A DNA stretch of 64,000 bases from a bacterium (lineage in GTDB: Bacteria; Electryoneota; RPQS01): NCBI GenBank assembly GCA_016721565.1, contig JADKHW010000011.1, forward strand, positions 1 to 64,000, written 5' to 3'. Below the pieces are notes generated by a model. It was given only the letters and a program-made list of their open reading frames with translations, was not told the origin of the DNA and did not search any database. Of the stretch, positions 8,546 through 16,876 are shown piece by piece (position 1 is the first letter of the stretch; every line of letters starts with the position of its first letter). Both the position numbers and the translations under genes were made by a program.

Positions 8546-9439
8546 ATGGCCACGCGGGCAAAAACACCCCCCTCGAAAGCTGAAAAGAGCAAGAAATCTG
8601 CCGTCTCCAAGGCCAAGCCTGAGGAGAAGGCCAAAACGCGAGCAAAAGCGGCGAAACCTGCCTCACCACCACCTCCAGCCAAGAAAACTACATCTAAATT
8701 GCCCAAGACCATAAAGAGTAAGAAGTCAGAGGCTCCAGCGGAAGTCGAAGCCATCAAGGAAGTACTCAAGCCCGTCGTAGAAGAGAAGGCGATACCCAAA
8801 AAGAAAATTCCGTCGAAGGCCGCGCCTATTGCTGAGGTCGATGAGATGAAGCCCGCCAAGAGTGTGCGGAAGGTTAAACCTGAAATTCTCGATGATGATG
8901 ACGATGATGGTCACATCATCGACATGGAAGAGAAGACTCCGGGCAAGAATCGCAAGAAAGCGGTCAAAGACCTTGACGATGATGATGACGATCTTGATGC
9001 CGATGAAATTGACGATGACGAAGATGGGGACGATGAAGATCGCCCCGCGCGCGGCCGCAAGAAAGACGGTGCCAAGAAAGTTATTCGGGCACGCAAACGT
9101 AGCGCAACCGAAGAATTTCTCGAAGAAGACATGGAAGAAGTAGAAGAGGTCGAAGATGTTGAAATTCTCGATGATCTCGATCCCTTCTCCAGTGCATTGA
9201 TTCTCGATCCTGAGCTTGCCGGTCCGCCGCCTGCTCCGGTTTCACAACTACCGCCGCGCCCGAAACGGCTTGCACCACGAATGCAAACGTGTGCAGATTG
9301 CAGACAACAGTACGGTTGGCTCTCAATTGAAAAGGTCTGTTTCAATTGCTTGAAGAAGCGCGTCGCGCAGCGTAAGAAAGACGAAGACTACTCAGGTTAC
9401 GGCGGATCCGATGATTCCGGCGGAGATGATGATTACTAA
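8546..9439 (+). CDS. Disordered Lys- and Asp-rich protein with C-terminal zinc ribbon
   Basis: I do not recognise a family. The protein of 297 aa has three zones: a Lys/Ala/Pro-rich basic N-terminus (about 1-100), an acidic middle with Asp and Glu runs (about 115-215) and a short C-terminal module with two CxxC pairs (CADC and CFNC, 14 residues apart), consistent with a zinc ribbon, then a Gly/Asp tail ending DDDY. The basic and acidic blocks suggest a nucleic-acid or ribosome-associated protein (inference). ATG 8546 was preferred to 8537 because the GAGG at 8532-8535 is correctly spaced only for the former. The gene has its own promoter and terminator, so it is a single-gene unit. Confidence 0.7.
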   Translation: MATRAKTPPSKAEKSKKSAVSKAKPEEKAKTRAKAAKPASPPPPAKKTTSKLPKTIKSKKSEAPAEVEAIKEVLKPVVEEKAIPKKKIPSKAAPIAEVDEMKPAKSVRKVKPEILDDDDDDGHIIDMEEKTPGKNRKKAVKDLDDDDDDLDADEIDDDEDGDDEDRPARGRKKDGAKKVIRARKRSATEEFLEEDMEEVEEVEDVEILDDLDPFSSALILDPELAGPPPAPVSQLPPRPKRLAPRMQTCADCRQQYGWLSIEKVCFNCLKKRVAQRKKDEDYSGYGGSDDSGGDDDY

Positions 9440-9447
9440 GTTTGAAA

Positions 9448-9476
9448 AGCCCGCTCAATTTGAGCGGGCTTCGTAC
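9448..9476 (+). terminator. Rho-independent terminator
   Basis: 10-bp stem AGCCCGCTCA / TGAGCGGGCT with a 3-nt loop. The T-tract is weak (TCGTACTCTT). Almost the same stem recurs at 12189. Confidence 0.65.
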
Positions 9477-9549
9477 TCTTGTTGTGAAGTTTATCACTTG
9501 CCGATCCGAACACAAAATCGTGGTTTGGCAATTTCGAAGCGAGGTGGTT

Positions 9550-10644
9550 GTGGCGTTTCTGATTTCATTATTCTTTACTGCTTTGGCGTTTGCTGTCGGT
9601 CCAGCTCCTGTGACGCGCTCGGCCGCTGAACTCGCCGTAAGCGAAGCAAAACTCTCCAAGCTCGACTCGACCGTGCGGCTTGAACAGGGAATTGCTTTGC
9701 TTGAACAATTTCCGGCTGATGTTCCCGCTGGAAAGGAAGTTCAGAAAGCAATCATCAAGTTGCTTCCAGATCCGCAAACTTACTTTCGCGAACGGCACAC
9801 GAAGCTGCAGAATCCTGCAAGCTTCTATCTCTATGCTCGTGCGACAGATTTTACCTTGCCCGAACAGGATGTTCAAGCATGGCTCGATCGCGAGCCTGAT
9901 AACTATTGGTTGTGGCTTTGTTACATGGCAACCGAGTGGCACAAGGAGTCACCGGATCGCGCCAAAGTGCTTGAACGAATCGAAAAAGCGATTATCATTG
10001 ATCCGTCGCGGCCCGAAGGTTACAGCTTCCTGGGAATGTTCTTTGATGAACAGAATGATCTGAAGTCAGCTCGCGAAGCATATGAATCTGGCTTGATCGC
10101 CGACCCTGCCGACAAGGCGATGCGCTCGCGATTGCTGGATATATGTCTGTCTCAACGCGATGCTCAATCCTACTTTACATTCATTAATGGAGCCGTGCCG
10201 GAAACACCCATCGATGTCGAATTGGGCACCATCGGCAAGACTGATTTGAGTGTAGAACCAAATGATTTGCGTGGTCATGTGTCGCTCTTTGTCTATTGGT
10301 CGATGGGTTCTGAGATCTGTATCAATCACACACTTGCCGATATTAACAAAGCCATCAAGGATGAGAAGATTAAGTGGCCGGTCTATGCCGTTCACGTCGG
10401 CGGTGACGCGACCGATGCAAGTCCGCTTATTTCGGATACGGATCGCAATGGCACACGGTGGAGCGTGAACTTTATCCAGAGTGCCGATGACCTTGATTTG
10501 CGACTCAATGCTCCCACCAAACCATGTGTCTTTGTCGTTGGCGCGGATGGCTATGTACACGCGCTTGTCAATGGAAAGGGACATGAGCAGGATCTGCTTG
10601 ACAGTGTTATTTGGTTGGCTGAACAAGTGCAATCGGGAATGTGA
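9550..10644 (+). CDS. Exported TPR protein with thioredoxin-like domain
   Basis: A protein of about 365 aa. GTG 9550 was chosen because GAGG lies five nt upstream and the signal peptide (hydrophobic AFLISLFFTALAFA) then opens the protein; longer reading from 9442 would add a leader with no exported character. The middle holds TPR-like helices (IIIDPSRPEGYSFLGMFFDEQ then SAREAYESGLIADPADKAM). The C-terminal half (HVSLFVYWSMGSEIC..., PVYAVHVGG, PCVFVVGADGYVHALVNG) resembles a thioredoxin fold of the TlpA type, without a CxxC. Probably periplasmic. The substrate is unknown. Confidence 0.65.
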   Translation: MAFLISLFFTALAFAVGPAPVTRSAAELAVSEAKLSKLDSTVRLEQGIALLEQFPADVPAGKEVQKAIIKLLPDPQTYFRERHTKLQNPASFYLYARATDFTLPEQDVQAWLDREPDNYWLWLCYMATEWHKESPDRAKVLERIEKAIIIDPSRPEGYSFLGMFFDEQNDLKSAREAYESGLIADPADKAMRSRLLDICLSQRDAQSYFTFINGAVPETPIDVELGTIGKTDLSVEPNDLRGHVSLFVYWSMGSEICINHTLADINKAIKDEKIKWPVYAVHVGGDATDASPLISDTDRNGTRWSVNFIQSADDLDLRLNAPTKPCVFVVGADGYVHALVNGKGHEQDLLDSVIWLAEQVQSGM

Positions 10645-10669
10645 CCGTAGTTCAAAATGCAATAGTGAA

Positions 10670-10694
10670 GAACCGCTGGTAAAGCGGTTCTTTT
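10670..10694 (+). terminator. Rho-independent terminator
   Basis: 8-bp stem GAACCGCT / AGCGGTTC with a 5-nt loop and TTTT. Confidence 0.75.
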
Positions 10695-10711
10695 AGTTCT
10701 GGACATTCAAA

Positions 10712-10740
10712 TTGACTAATTACATATAAAACCCTATATT
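10712..10740 (+). promoter_or_regulatory. Sigma-70-type promoter of mscL
   Basis: TTGACT (10712-10717), 17-nt spacer, TATATT (10735-10740), 35 nt before the mscL ATG. Confidence 0.75.
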
Positions 10741-10774
10741 CACAGTGCTTTCTAACCCCTAACCGGAGAAACGT

Positions 10775-11200
10775 ATGTTTAAGGAATTCAAAGATTTCGC
10801 GATGACAGGCAACGTTCTCAACGTTGCTGTGGGTATTATCATGGGTGCTGCGTTCGGCCCGATTGTAAGCACACTTGTCGATGGCATTCTCATGCCACCA
10901 CTTGGCCTGGCATTGGGCAATGGACTTTTCCAATATCTTTGTTGTGCTAAAGACGGTGTTCCCTCCGCCCCATATGCCTCGTTGGCGACGGCTAAGGCCT
11001 CCGGCGCTGTCGTGCTTGCAGTTGGAATGTGGATGAACACGATTGTCACCTTTTTGATTACTGCTTTCGCGATCTTTATGCTTGTCAAATTTGTGAATGC
11101 CGCACGCAGAAAAGAAGAAGCCGCTCCTGCCACTCCGCCCGCTCCGCCGAAGTCCGAAGTCTTGCTTGAAGAAATCCGTGATCTGTTGAAGAAAAAGTAA
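10775..11200 (+). CDS. mscL: Large-conductance mechanosensitive channel MscL
   Basis: Inner-membrane channel that opens under membrane tension and releases solutes during hypo-osmotic shock. At 141 aa it has normal length. The N-terminal amphipathic helix MFKEFKDFAMTGNVLNVAVG leads into TM1 (VGIIMGAAFGPIVSTLVDGILMPPLG), which carries the pore constriction. TM2 is AVVLAVGMWMNTIVTFLITAFAIFMLVK, followed by a basic and proline-rich linker and the C-terminal bundle helix (LLEEIRDLLKKK). The loop between the helices contains two adjacent cysteines (YLCCAKDG), a variable region. The gene has its own promoter, and the DUF3078 gene starts 8 nt after its stop, suggesting co-transcription. Confidence 0.96.
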   Translation: MFKEFKDFAMTGNVLNVAVGIIMGAAFGPIVSTLVDGILMPPLGLALGNGLFQYLCCAKDGVPSAPYASLATAKASGAVVLAVGMWMNTIVTFLITAFAIFMLVKFVNAARRKEEAAPATPPAPPKSEVLLEEIRDLLKKK

Positions 11201-11208
11201 TTCGTACG

Positions 11209-12138
11209 ATGAACACCTTGACTAAATTCTCACTCTGTATTCTTGCGCTAATTGTAAGCACATTGTCCGTTCGCGCAGCCGAACAACCGGAACCTGGCCC
11301 CTGGAAAGTGGATGTCTCAACCGGAGTTGTCACGACGCAAACCGCTTATTCCGACAATTGGACCGGCGGTGAAGCCGGCTCGATTAACTGGGTTGCCTTT
11401 TACACCAGCATGACCAAACGTCAGCTCACGCGCAACTGGTACAACCAGTACGATTGGAAGCTTTCGTTCGGTCAAACTCATACTCAGGACAAAGAAACCA
11501 AAGATTGGCAATCGCCGACCAAGTCAGAAGACAAGATTCGTGGCGATGCAATCCTGCGTTTGACCAAAGGTTGGTTTGCCGATCCTTATTTCGCATTGTC
11601 GGTTGAATCACAATTCCTGGATGCTTCAAGCCCATACAACACGCGCTACGTCAACCCGCTTGAGTTGACCGAATCGTCTGGTCTTGCCCGCACTATTGTT
11701 GAAGTCCCCGACAAAACCTTGCTTACATCGCGTATCGGTTTGGGTTTGCGCGAACGCTTCGCTCGCTTCGATGATCCGGCGGATTCGACAACTTCACCCG
11801 AGACTTTATATGAAACAACAGTGGATGGCGGTGCAGAATGGGTGACGGACTTGCTGCTCGGGTCATCCTCAAGCAAGTACACGTTCAACTCCAAGCTCAC
11901 GGTTTTCCAAGCGTTCTTCAATTCCAAATCGGATGAACTTCCCAATGACTATTGGAAAACCGCCGACCTGAATTGGGACAACAGCCTGCGTGTGAAAGTC
12001 TCATCTTTGATTAACGTCGGCTTCTCATGGCAACTCTTGTACGATAAAGAGATTGACCTCGGTGGCCGTCTGAAGCAAGGTTTGAACATCGGTTTGGTGT
12101 ACAACTGGGCTAATTTCGACAAAGCCGCAGAAAAGTAG
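11209..12138 (+). CDS. DUF3078-family outer-membrane protein
   Basis: 309 aa with a signal peptide (to about residue 22, VRA-AEQ). The motif DNWTGGEAGSINWVAFY and the following strands match DUF3078, a family of outer-membrane beta-barrels common in Bacteroidota and relatives. The ladder of alternating strands (KYTFNSKLTVFQAFFN, SLRVKVSSLINVGFSWQLLYDKEID) continues to the end. Its function is not known. It is probably co-transcribed with mscL, and the strong terminator at 12189 follows. Confidence 0.8.
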   Translation: MNTLTKFSLCILALIVSTLSVRAAEQPEPGPWKVDVSTGVVTTQTAYSDNWTGGEAGSINWVAFYTSMTKRQLTRNWYNQYDWKLSFGQTHTQDKETKDWQSPTKSEDKIRGDAILRLTKGWFADPYFALSVESQFLDASSPYNTRYVNPLELTESSGLARTIVEVPDKTLLTSRIGLGLRERFARFDDPADSTTSPETLYETTVDGGAEWVTDLLLGSSSSKYTFNSKLTVFQAFFNSKSDELPNDYWKTADLNWDNSLRVKVSSLINVGFSWQLLYDKEIDLGGRLKQGLNIGLVYNWANFDKAAEK

Positions 12139-12145
12139 TTTTGCT

Positions 12146-12180
12146 CGCCGAGCGGCGGCGTCCTCGCCCCGCCGGAATCA
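12146..12180 (+). repeat. Short intergenic repeat (copy 1)
   Basis: Shares CTCGCC-AGCGG and CCCGCCGGAATC with 20188-20230. Both copies lie between a gene end and its terminator hairpin. Could be a REP-like element; only two copies are visible here. Confidence 0.35.
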
Positions 12181-12188
12181 GAAATACA

Positions 12189-12220
12189 GAAAGCCCGCTC
12201 ATTTGAGCGGGCTTTCTTTG
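12189..12220. terminator. Bidirectional terminator
   Basis: Stem AAAGCCCGCTCA / TGAGCGGGCTTT with a short loop, then TCTTTG on the plus side and an A-rich flank on the other side. It separates two convergent genes. Confidence 0.85.
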
Positions 12221-12242
12221 TATAAGCAATGTTGAATATTCT

Positions 12243-13808
12243 CTATTTCATCAACACAAGCTTTGTTACAATAGAATGGTCATTTGTCGTGAGCTTGGCG
12301 AAGTAAACGCCGCTGGCAAGCGAGGCCAGTTCAACTTCCACTTCATGCTCACCGGCCTGCAAATTTCCGCTGAGCAGCGGCATGATGTTGCGCCCGAGAA
12401 TATCAAACAGAATCAGTTCAACGTGCCCCGGTCTTGTGATGGCAAAAGCAACACGCGTAGTAGCATTAAATGGATTCGGATAAGCCGTGAGACTTAGCTC
12501 GCTCGGAAGCTCTCTTCTCGAATCACTGATTGCACTGCTCGTATCTTCCAACCACGGAACAAACTGCACAGGCCCGGTAATGGTATCTCCCAATCCCTCC
12601 GGATTATCTATCTCGTGATAAGGGCCGCTTGCATCTCCCCAATAGTTGAATCGTGCGTCCGTTTCGGGTGTACTCCCGTCCAACGCATACCCGCAATTTA
12701 CAAAGTGATTGTTGCGGAGTGTGACCGGAGTAGGTTGCCATGGAGAACCACTCCCTCCGATTGAGGGTATCCCATTCACACTGTTGTGGATGAAGTAGTT
12801 GTTCTGAATCCGTGCCGCGTAATTGATTGGAGGCCAAATGTCATTTGACACGCTTGGTGCACTGCAGTTCGTAAAGCGATTGTTTGAAATTTGTGCACCT
12901 GAATCGTTGGGCAAACTGTAGTATAGCAATCCTACTACGCCCATAGCAACTCCTCTGCCAGCGCAGTTCTCGAAAGAATTGTTGAAAACCACTACTGAGT
13001 CTGGAATTGATGAAACCAAACGCAATGCGTGATAGTTGAAATTATCGTTGACAATTCGATTGTTTGAGAATACGATTCCACCTGCTCGAAGGTCGATTGT
13101 TGAAGCTCCAGGCGGTGTTACGCTATTTTCAAATATGCTATTTGTTACTATTGCCGAATTTACGGACAATAGTAAAATGCGTGGTGCTTGACTTGAGAAA
13201 AGGCAAGAATCTATTCTCAAGTGTCCTCCTCCAACAATTGGCCCGTCTTCAGATTCGTTTCCGCTAAAGCTACATCGATTGGCGATAAGTCTGTTGCCTG
13301 TCAGAATTCGCAAGCAAGCGAAACCATTGTAATTGAAACTACAATGTTCAACTTGAATTACCGCACCACGATCAAACAAGCGCATGTAAACACCGTGATC
13401 GGTTGAATCAAAGATGCAATCCTGCAATCTCAAGCTGTCAGACCAAAGTCGGATTCCATCCCTACCAATGTTCCTAATCCGAATGTTCTTAACTGTTGGA
13501 AAAGAATGTTCTGGAACGGTTAAAACCGCTGTTGAATCCGGTCCGCCGAGTTCTGTGCCGTCAATCGTGGCAAACACAAATTGCCCGCTGTCGGGATTTT
13601 GTTCTCCAAGAATCGTAAATGGGATTTGCGGAGTAAGTAATAACTCTTGGTATTCACCGATTGAAATCAACAATGTGTCTAATTCTGACAAACTATCCAA
13701 TCCTGATTGAATTGTTTGTGCTTGTTGCGGGACACGAATGACTCGAGCGGTGACAGTTGAGCAACAAAATAGGGTCAGAAGACAAAGATTTAGAATGACT
13801 ATGGGCAC
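12243..13808 (-). CDS. Secreted parallel beta-helix protein with T9SS C-terminal domain
   Basis: 521 aa. A signal peptide (MPIVILNLCLLTLFCCSTVTA) is followed by VIRVPQQAQTIQSGLDSL, the standard opening of right-handed beta-helix (pectate-lyase-like) proteins. The core repeats N-N-F/N-R motifs (FSNNRIVNDN, FNNSFENC, ISNNRFTNC, IQNNYFIHN, LRNNHFVNCG) typical of PbH1 rungs, ending with FNYWGDASGPYH. The last 80 residues carry AYPNPFNATTRVAF, DILGR and SGVYFAKL, the type A T9SS sorting domain. It is thus expected to cross the outer membrane through the T9SS and stay at the surface or be released. No catalytic residues are recognised; carbohydrate binding is possible. Its start overlaps the end of the Cys-rich gene. 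Confidence 0.88.
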   Translation of the reverse strand: MPIVILNLCLLTLFCCSTVTARVIRVPQQAQTIQSGLDSLSELDTLLISIGEYQELLLTPQIPFTILGEQNPDSGQFVFATIDGTELGGPDSTAVLTVPEHSFPTVKNIRIRNIGRDGIRLWSDSLRLQDCIFDSTDHGVYMRLFDRGAVIQVEHCSFNYNGFACLRILTGNRLIANRCSFSGNESEDGPIVGGGHLRIDSCLFSSQAPRILLLSVNSAIVTNSIFENSVTPPGASTIDLRAGGIVFSNNRIVNDNFNYHALRLVSSIPDSVVVFNNSFENCAGRGVAMGVVGLLYYSLPNDSGAQISNNRFTNCSAPSVSNDIWPPINYAARIQNNYFIHNSVNGIPSIGGSGSPWQPTPVTLRNNHFVNCGYALDGSTPETDARFNYWGDASGPYHEIDNPEGLGDTITGPVQFVPWLEDTSSAISDSRRELPSELSLTAYPNPFNATTRVAFAITRPGHVELILFDILGRNIMPLLSGNLQAGEHEVEVELASLASGVYFAKLTTNDHSIVTKLVLMK

Positions 13809-14276
13809 GACAGGGCATTACTTGAAACCGTTCCCCATGACGTGCAGCCATATTGCTCTTCGCAACATGGTTCCTCGTCATCTTCCGAACATGGCATTTT
13901 ACACACATACATCGTGTACGAACCCGGAGTCAATGTGTATGTACAAACATTACAGCAAGTTCCCTCGCCACAAACGTCAAGCGTCCCACATGCAAAAATT
14001 TGAGTTCCATTGTTCTTGACCACAGATACACATGAAGCACAATGTGCAATGCGTCCCGGAGCATGCAGTCCATGCTTTTAAGTAGTACGTTCCTGAACAA
14101 ACAACTGTGATACCAAATGAAGTGCATCCAGTTGTTGTGAAGCAACTCGTTTGCGAAACATTGCAAGTAACGTCACTTAAGGTAACGTTCAAATTACATC
14201 CCGGATCATCCGTCTGCCCGAATACCATCGTGCAGAACAGCAGTTGCAGCATGACCAACAAAACATGTTTCTTCAT
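13799..14276 (-). CDS. Small secreted cysteine-rich protein, frameshifted as read
   Basis: From ATG 14276 the first frame encodes a signal peptide (MKKHVLLVMLQLLFCTMVFG) and a Cys-rich segment (CNLNVTLSDVTCNVSQTSC, GCTSFGITVVCSG). Near 14050 the pattern passes to another frame: CASCVSVVKNNGTQIFACG, GTCCNVCTYTLTPGSYTMYVC, then GCTSWGTVSS and a stop at 13799. Joined, this gives about 158 residues with more than 25 cysteines, and GCTS(F/W)G occurs in each half, suggesting an internal duplication. I do not recognise the family. It overlaps the downstream beta-helix T9SS gene and is probably co-expressed; it has no T9SS domain of its own. Confidence 0.55.
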
Positions 14277-14427
14277 CGCAACCTCCTATTGTTTGGCGCC
14301 CCGGCCACCCAGCCGAGGCAGGGTTGCAAACAGTATATCAAAAAAAAACTTAACTTGTCAAGTCGCCTCTTGCCTATGTGAAAAATTGCGCAGGCCTAAC
14401 CGAATAAATACTCTAAACTGCGGGTCC

Positions 14428-14454
14428 AGAAAAATAGGCGGCATCTCTGCCGCC
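14428..14454 (-). terminator. Terminator of the nrfAH operon
   Basis: On the minus strand, stem GGCGGCA / TGCCGCC followed by TATTTTTCT, just after the nrfH stop. Confidence 0.75.
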
Positions 14455-14464
14455 CCGTATTCTG

Positions 14465-14923
14465 CTATCTTCTCCGATTCGCCATGCGCCCGTGCGCAAC
14501 ACCTTCATGGCATTGTAAGCATCGCCGTTCGTTGGCATGCTCAGGCAAAATCGAGTTCACCATCGTCTGATGACACGCGACGCAATTATCCGTCACAATC
14601 ACTTCACCCGATTCTTTCAGCCGCATCAATTGCGGATCACCGAAGGTGAACACGTATGAGTGTCGTGCGCCGTGCTCAACCTTGGTCGCATACTTGCCGA
14701 CGAAATCATTCGGCGTGTGACATTGATTGCACGTAATATGCCGATGGCTCGAAACCTTCCAGCCGTCGTAAGCATCTTTCATCACGTGACAGTTCATGCA
14801 AGCCTTCGGATCGTCCTGCAAATAGGAGTACGCCTTGCTGTAATAAGCAAGATAACCTCCAATCGCGACGAAAGCTCCCATCAAAATCGCCGTCAGCGCA
14901 ACGAGAAATGAGGGTTTGTTCAT
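14465..14923 (-). CDS. nrfH: NrfH, tetrahaem c-type cytochrome, quinol dehydrogenase
   Basis: Membrane-anchored NapC/NirT-family cytochrome that oxidises menaquinol and passes electrons to NrfA. 152 aa from ATG 14923, chosen because GGAGG lies at proper distance; a GTG four codons earlier would overlap that site. One N-terminal transmembrane anchor (FLVALTAILMGAFVAIGGYLAYY) is followed by four haem motifs: CMNCH, CNQCH, CVACH and CLQCH. It lies 15 nt after nrfA. The gene order nrfA-nrfH is reversed from the common nrfHA order. Confidence 0.92.
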   Translation of the reverse strand: MNKPSFLVALTAILMGAFVAIGGYLAYYSKAYSYLQDDPKACMNCHVMKDAYDGWKVSSHRHITCNQCHTPNDFVGKYATKVEHGARHSYVFTFGDPQLMRLKESGEVIVTDNCVACHQTMVNSILPEHANERRCLQCHEGVAHGRMANRRR

Positions 14924-14938
14924 GTTGCCCTCCACAGG

Positions 14939-16291
14939 TTACTTTGCGAGCGCGGCGACTTCGAGCTTACCGTGTTTGGCCAAAAGTTTCGTAGCGGAAA
15001 GCTCCGCCTGACGTGCATAGTCAATCGCGTCACCGAGCATGCGCGTCGCTTCCTGCGGGCTGTGGAAACCCATCGAGTTTTCCGCCGAAACAAAATCCCA
15101 ACGGATTTGCGACTTGCGATGCAGCGCGCGGCATTCGGCCAGTTCTTCTTCCGTTGACCCCGCTTCAATCGCGGCCTTAATCGCGTCAATCGCGGCTATC
15201 AGCGCAACCTCAGACCGATCCATCAAGTTGTAGGTTCGATCTTGAATTTCGCGAATGCGCATCGCCATCTCATCTTCGCTGTCGCGGTGACAGGTCAAAC
15301 ACGCGTTCGTCAAATTCATATATGGCGAGCGAATCCAGTGATCCGTAATCTTAATCGATCCGTCGCGAGTGTAAGGCATGTGACAATCGGCGCAACCCAC
15401 GCCACTTCGCGAGTGAATCCCGCTGCTCCACATCTCGTATTCGGGATGTTGAATCTTAATCATGTGCGCGCCGGTTTCAGCATGTACCCAATCATAGAAT
15501 CCCATTGAATCGTAGTAAGCTTCAATCGAATCAATCGAAGTCCCCTTGGCCCACGGGAAGGTGAGATACTTGGTTTCTTTCGGCCAATAATATTCCACAT
15601 GGCATTGCGCGCACGCGTCGGTGCGTTTCAGATTTTGTTCATGCGTTGTAATGTCAATCCCACGCTTTGCCTGTGCTTCAATGTAAGCAGGCCTCCGAAC
15701 GAGCAATTCCATCGTTTCCGAATTGTGGCAATCGCCGCACGAAATCGAATGCTTGAAGCCGAACTTCTCCACGAGTTCTGTCACCGGAGTATTGTAAAAT
15801 GCCTGTGCGCCATGCTCTTCCATGAATAGTGGCACCTGCGGACTCTTGCATGTCATGCACGTCCCCGGCTTCTTATCGCCAAGGCGCTTGATATTCAGCA
15901 TGTCCGGCACGGCATTCATGTGTCCGCGCTCTTCGTTATACTCCACACTAAACGGATAACCCGCGAACAATCGTTTCATGCGCGGATCTTTGTCCAAGTG
16001 CGAGACCTGCTCCGATCCACCATAACGTGCGTACGGGCTGATCTTCGCAAGCTCCGAAGTCTTCAGCGTCTTCATATACGCTTCAAATTCGCGCGGGAAA
16101 TTTACTTTCCACTTTTCCGGGTCAGGTTCGCCCCACTTAATCTCTTGCGTCTTAATATAGGAGTAACGTGACTCCTGCTTTTTCTCAAAAATATCCGTGA
16201 GCAGCCAGACCAGCGCCAAAACGCCGACGGCACTCAACACAAATAATAACCAAGGTGCGGCCGCGCCGCGTGACCAATATTGCTTCTGCAT
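14939..16291 (-). CDS. nrfA: Ammonia-forming cytochrome c nitrite reductase NrfA
   Basis: Reduces nitrite to ammonium by six electrons (respiratory ammonification) in the periplasm. The protein of 450 aa has five haem sites: the catalytic CMTCK, then CGDCH, CAQCH, CADCH and CLTCH. The Tyr and His surroundings of the active site fit NrfA (GIHSRSGVGCADCHMPY). Instead of a cleaved signal it shows an N-terminal hydrophobic anchor (PWLLFVLSAVGVLALVWLL), perhaps uncleaved. ATG 16291 was preferred over 16306 because GAGG precedes it at about nine nt. A palindrome lies about 115 nt upstream. It forms an operon with nrfH. Confidence 0.95.
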   Translation of the reverse strand: MQKQYWSRGAAAPWLLFVLSAVGVLALVWLLTDIFEKKQESRYSYIKTQEIKWGEPDPEKWKVNFPREFEAYMKTLKTSELAKISPYARYGGSEQVSHLDKDPRMKRLFAGYPFSVEYNEERGHMNAVPDMLNIKRLGDKKPGTCMTCKSPQVPLFMEEHGAQAFYNTPVTELVEKFGFKHSISCGDCHNSETMELLVRRPAYIEAQAKRGIDITTHEQNLKRTDACAQCHVEYYWPKETKYLTFPWAKGTSIDSIEAYYDSMGFYDWVHAETGAHMIKIQHPEYEMWSSGIHSRSGVGCADCHMPYTRDGSIKITDHWIRSPYMNLTNACLTCHRDSEDEMAMRIREIQDRTYNLMDRSEVALIAAIDAIKAAIEAGSTEEELAECRALHRKSQIRWDFVSAENSMGFHSPQEATRMLGDAIDYARQAELSATKLLAKHGKLEVAALAK

Positions 16292-16391
16292 GTATAATTT
16301 CCTCATTCAGGGTTCATATAAGGTACGGCGATGATTTTCAGTAATCAATATCATAGAATTTTGACGAAAGCAGTCTTAATTGCAGAAAATA

Positions 16392-16423
16392 CTTAATTTA
16401 GGATATTTTAGTCTAAAATTAAG
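16392..16423. promoter_or_regulatory. Palindromic site between nrfA and rpsU
   Basis: Perfect 15-nt palindrome ATTTTAGTCTAAAAT at 16405-16419, overlapped by an outer inverted repeat CTTAATTT (16392-16399) / AAATTAAG (16416-16423). It lies about 115 nt upstream of nrfA, in an AT-rich stretch, and is a candidate operator for nitrite or anaerobic control. The binding protein is unknown. Confidence 0.4.
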
Positions 16424-16474
16424 AGGCACTATTCTGCTATTTATTCTGCACAATTGCACTTATATCGTTTTGAG

Positions 16475-16503
16475 TTGCAATTCTGGCCCGGACGTTGTAT
16501 CTT
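16475..16503 (+). promoter_or_regulatory. Possible rpsU promoter
   Basis: TTGCAA (16475-16480), 17-nt spacer, TATCTT (16498-16503), 58 nt upstream of ATG 16562. Weaker than the other promoters in this window. Confidence 0.45.
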
Positions 16504-16561
16504 ATGTGTCTATTCAAAACTATGAATTAACCGCTGTTGGGAAGGAGGTGAACTTTTAGCC

Positions 16562-16762
16562 ATGCCATTCGTTAAAGCCAGAGATGGTGAACCCATGGAG
16601 CGCCTCGTGCGCCGCTTTCAGAAGGCCTGTGAAAAGTCCGGAATCCTCTCCGAAGTCCGCCGCCGCCAATTCTACGAAAAACCGTGTGAAACGGCCAAGC
16701 GCGAACGCAGCCAAACCGAGCGTAAGATTCGCAAAATCAACCGAATTCTCCGCAACCGCTAA
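16562..16762 (+). CDS. rpsU: Ribosomal protein bS21
   Basis: 66-aa basic protein of the small ribosomal subunit, near the anti-Shine-Dalgarno end of 16S rRNA. It matches S21 throughout (MPFVKARDGEPMERLVRRFQ, then the Arg-rich helix RRRQFYEKPCETAKRE...). Preceded by a very strong ribosome site, AAGGAGGTG, at normal distance. A single-gene unit with its own terminator. The presence of S21 together with many good Shine-Dalgarno sequences fits ordinary SD-led initiation in this organism, unlike most Bacteroidota. Confidence 0.95.
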   Translation: MPFVKARDGEPMERLVRRFQKACEKSGILSEVRRRQFYEKPCETAKRERSQTERKIRKINRILRNR

Positions 16763-16779
16763 GTTCTGAACGCAATCCG

Positions 16780-16815
16780 AAATCGCCCGCACAGCCAACT
16801 GTTCGGGCGATTTTT
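16780..16815 (+). terminator. Rho-independent terminator of rpsU
   Basis: Stem AAATCGCCCG / CGGGCGATTT with a 14-nt loop and a T5 run. Confidence 0.85.
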
Positions 16816-16876
16816 CTTATTCTGATATTGCGCGTGTGCACAAGCTTGGGTATCTTGTAGCCTGAAAACACACCCC

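Noticed and set aside
8911..9345. Long Ser-rich open frame on the minus strand
   Set aside because: It is the mirror of the Asp/Glu-rich codons (GAT/GAC/GAA runs) of the plus-strand gene at 8546, with no ribosome site or protein features of its own.
13930..14166. Third-frame open reading frame over the Cys-rich gene
   Set aside because: It lacks a signal peptide and has no Cys periodicity; the two other frames give a coherent Cys-rich protein.
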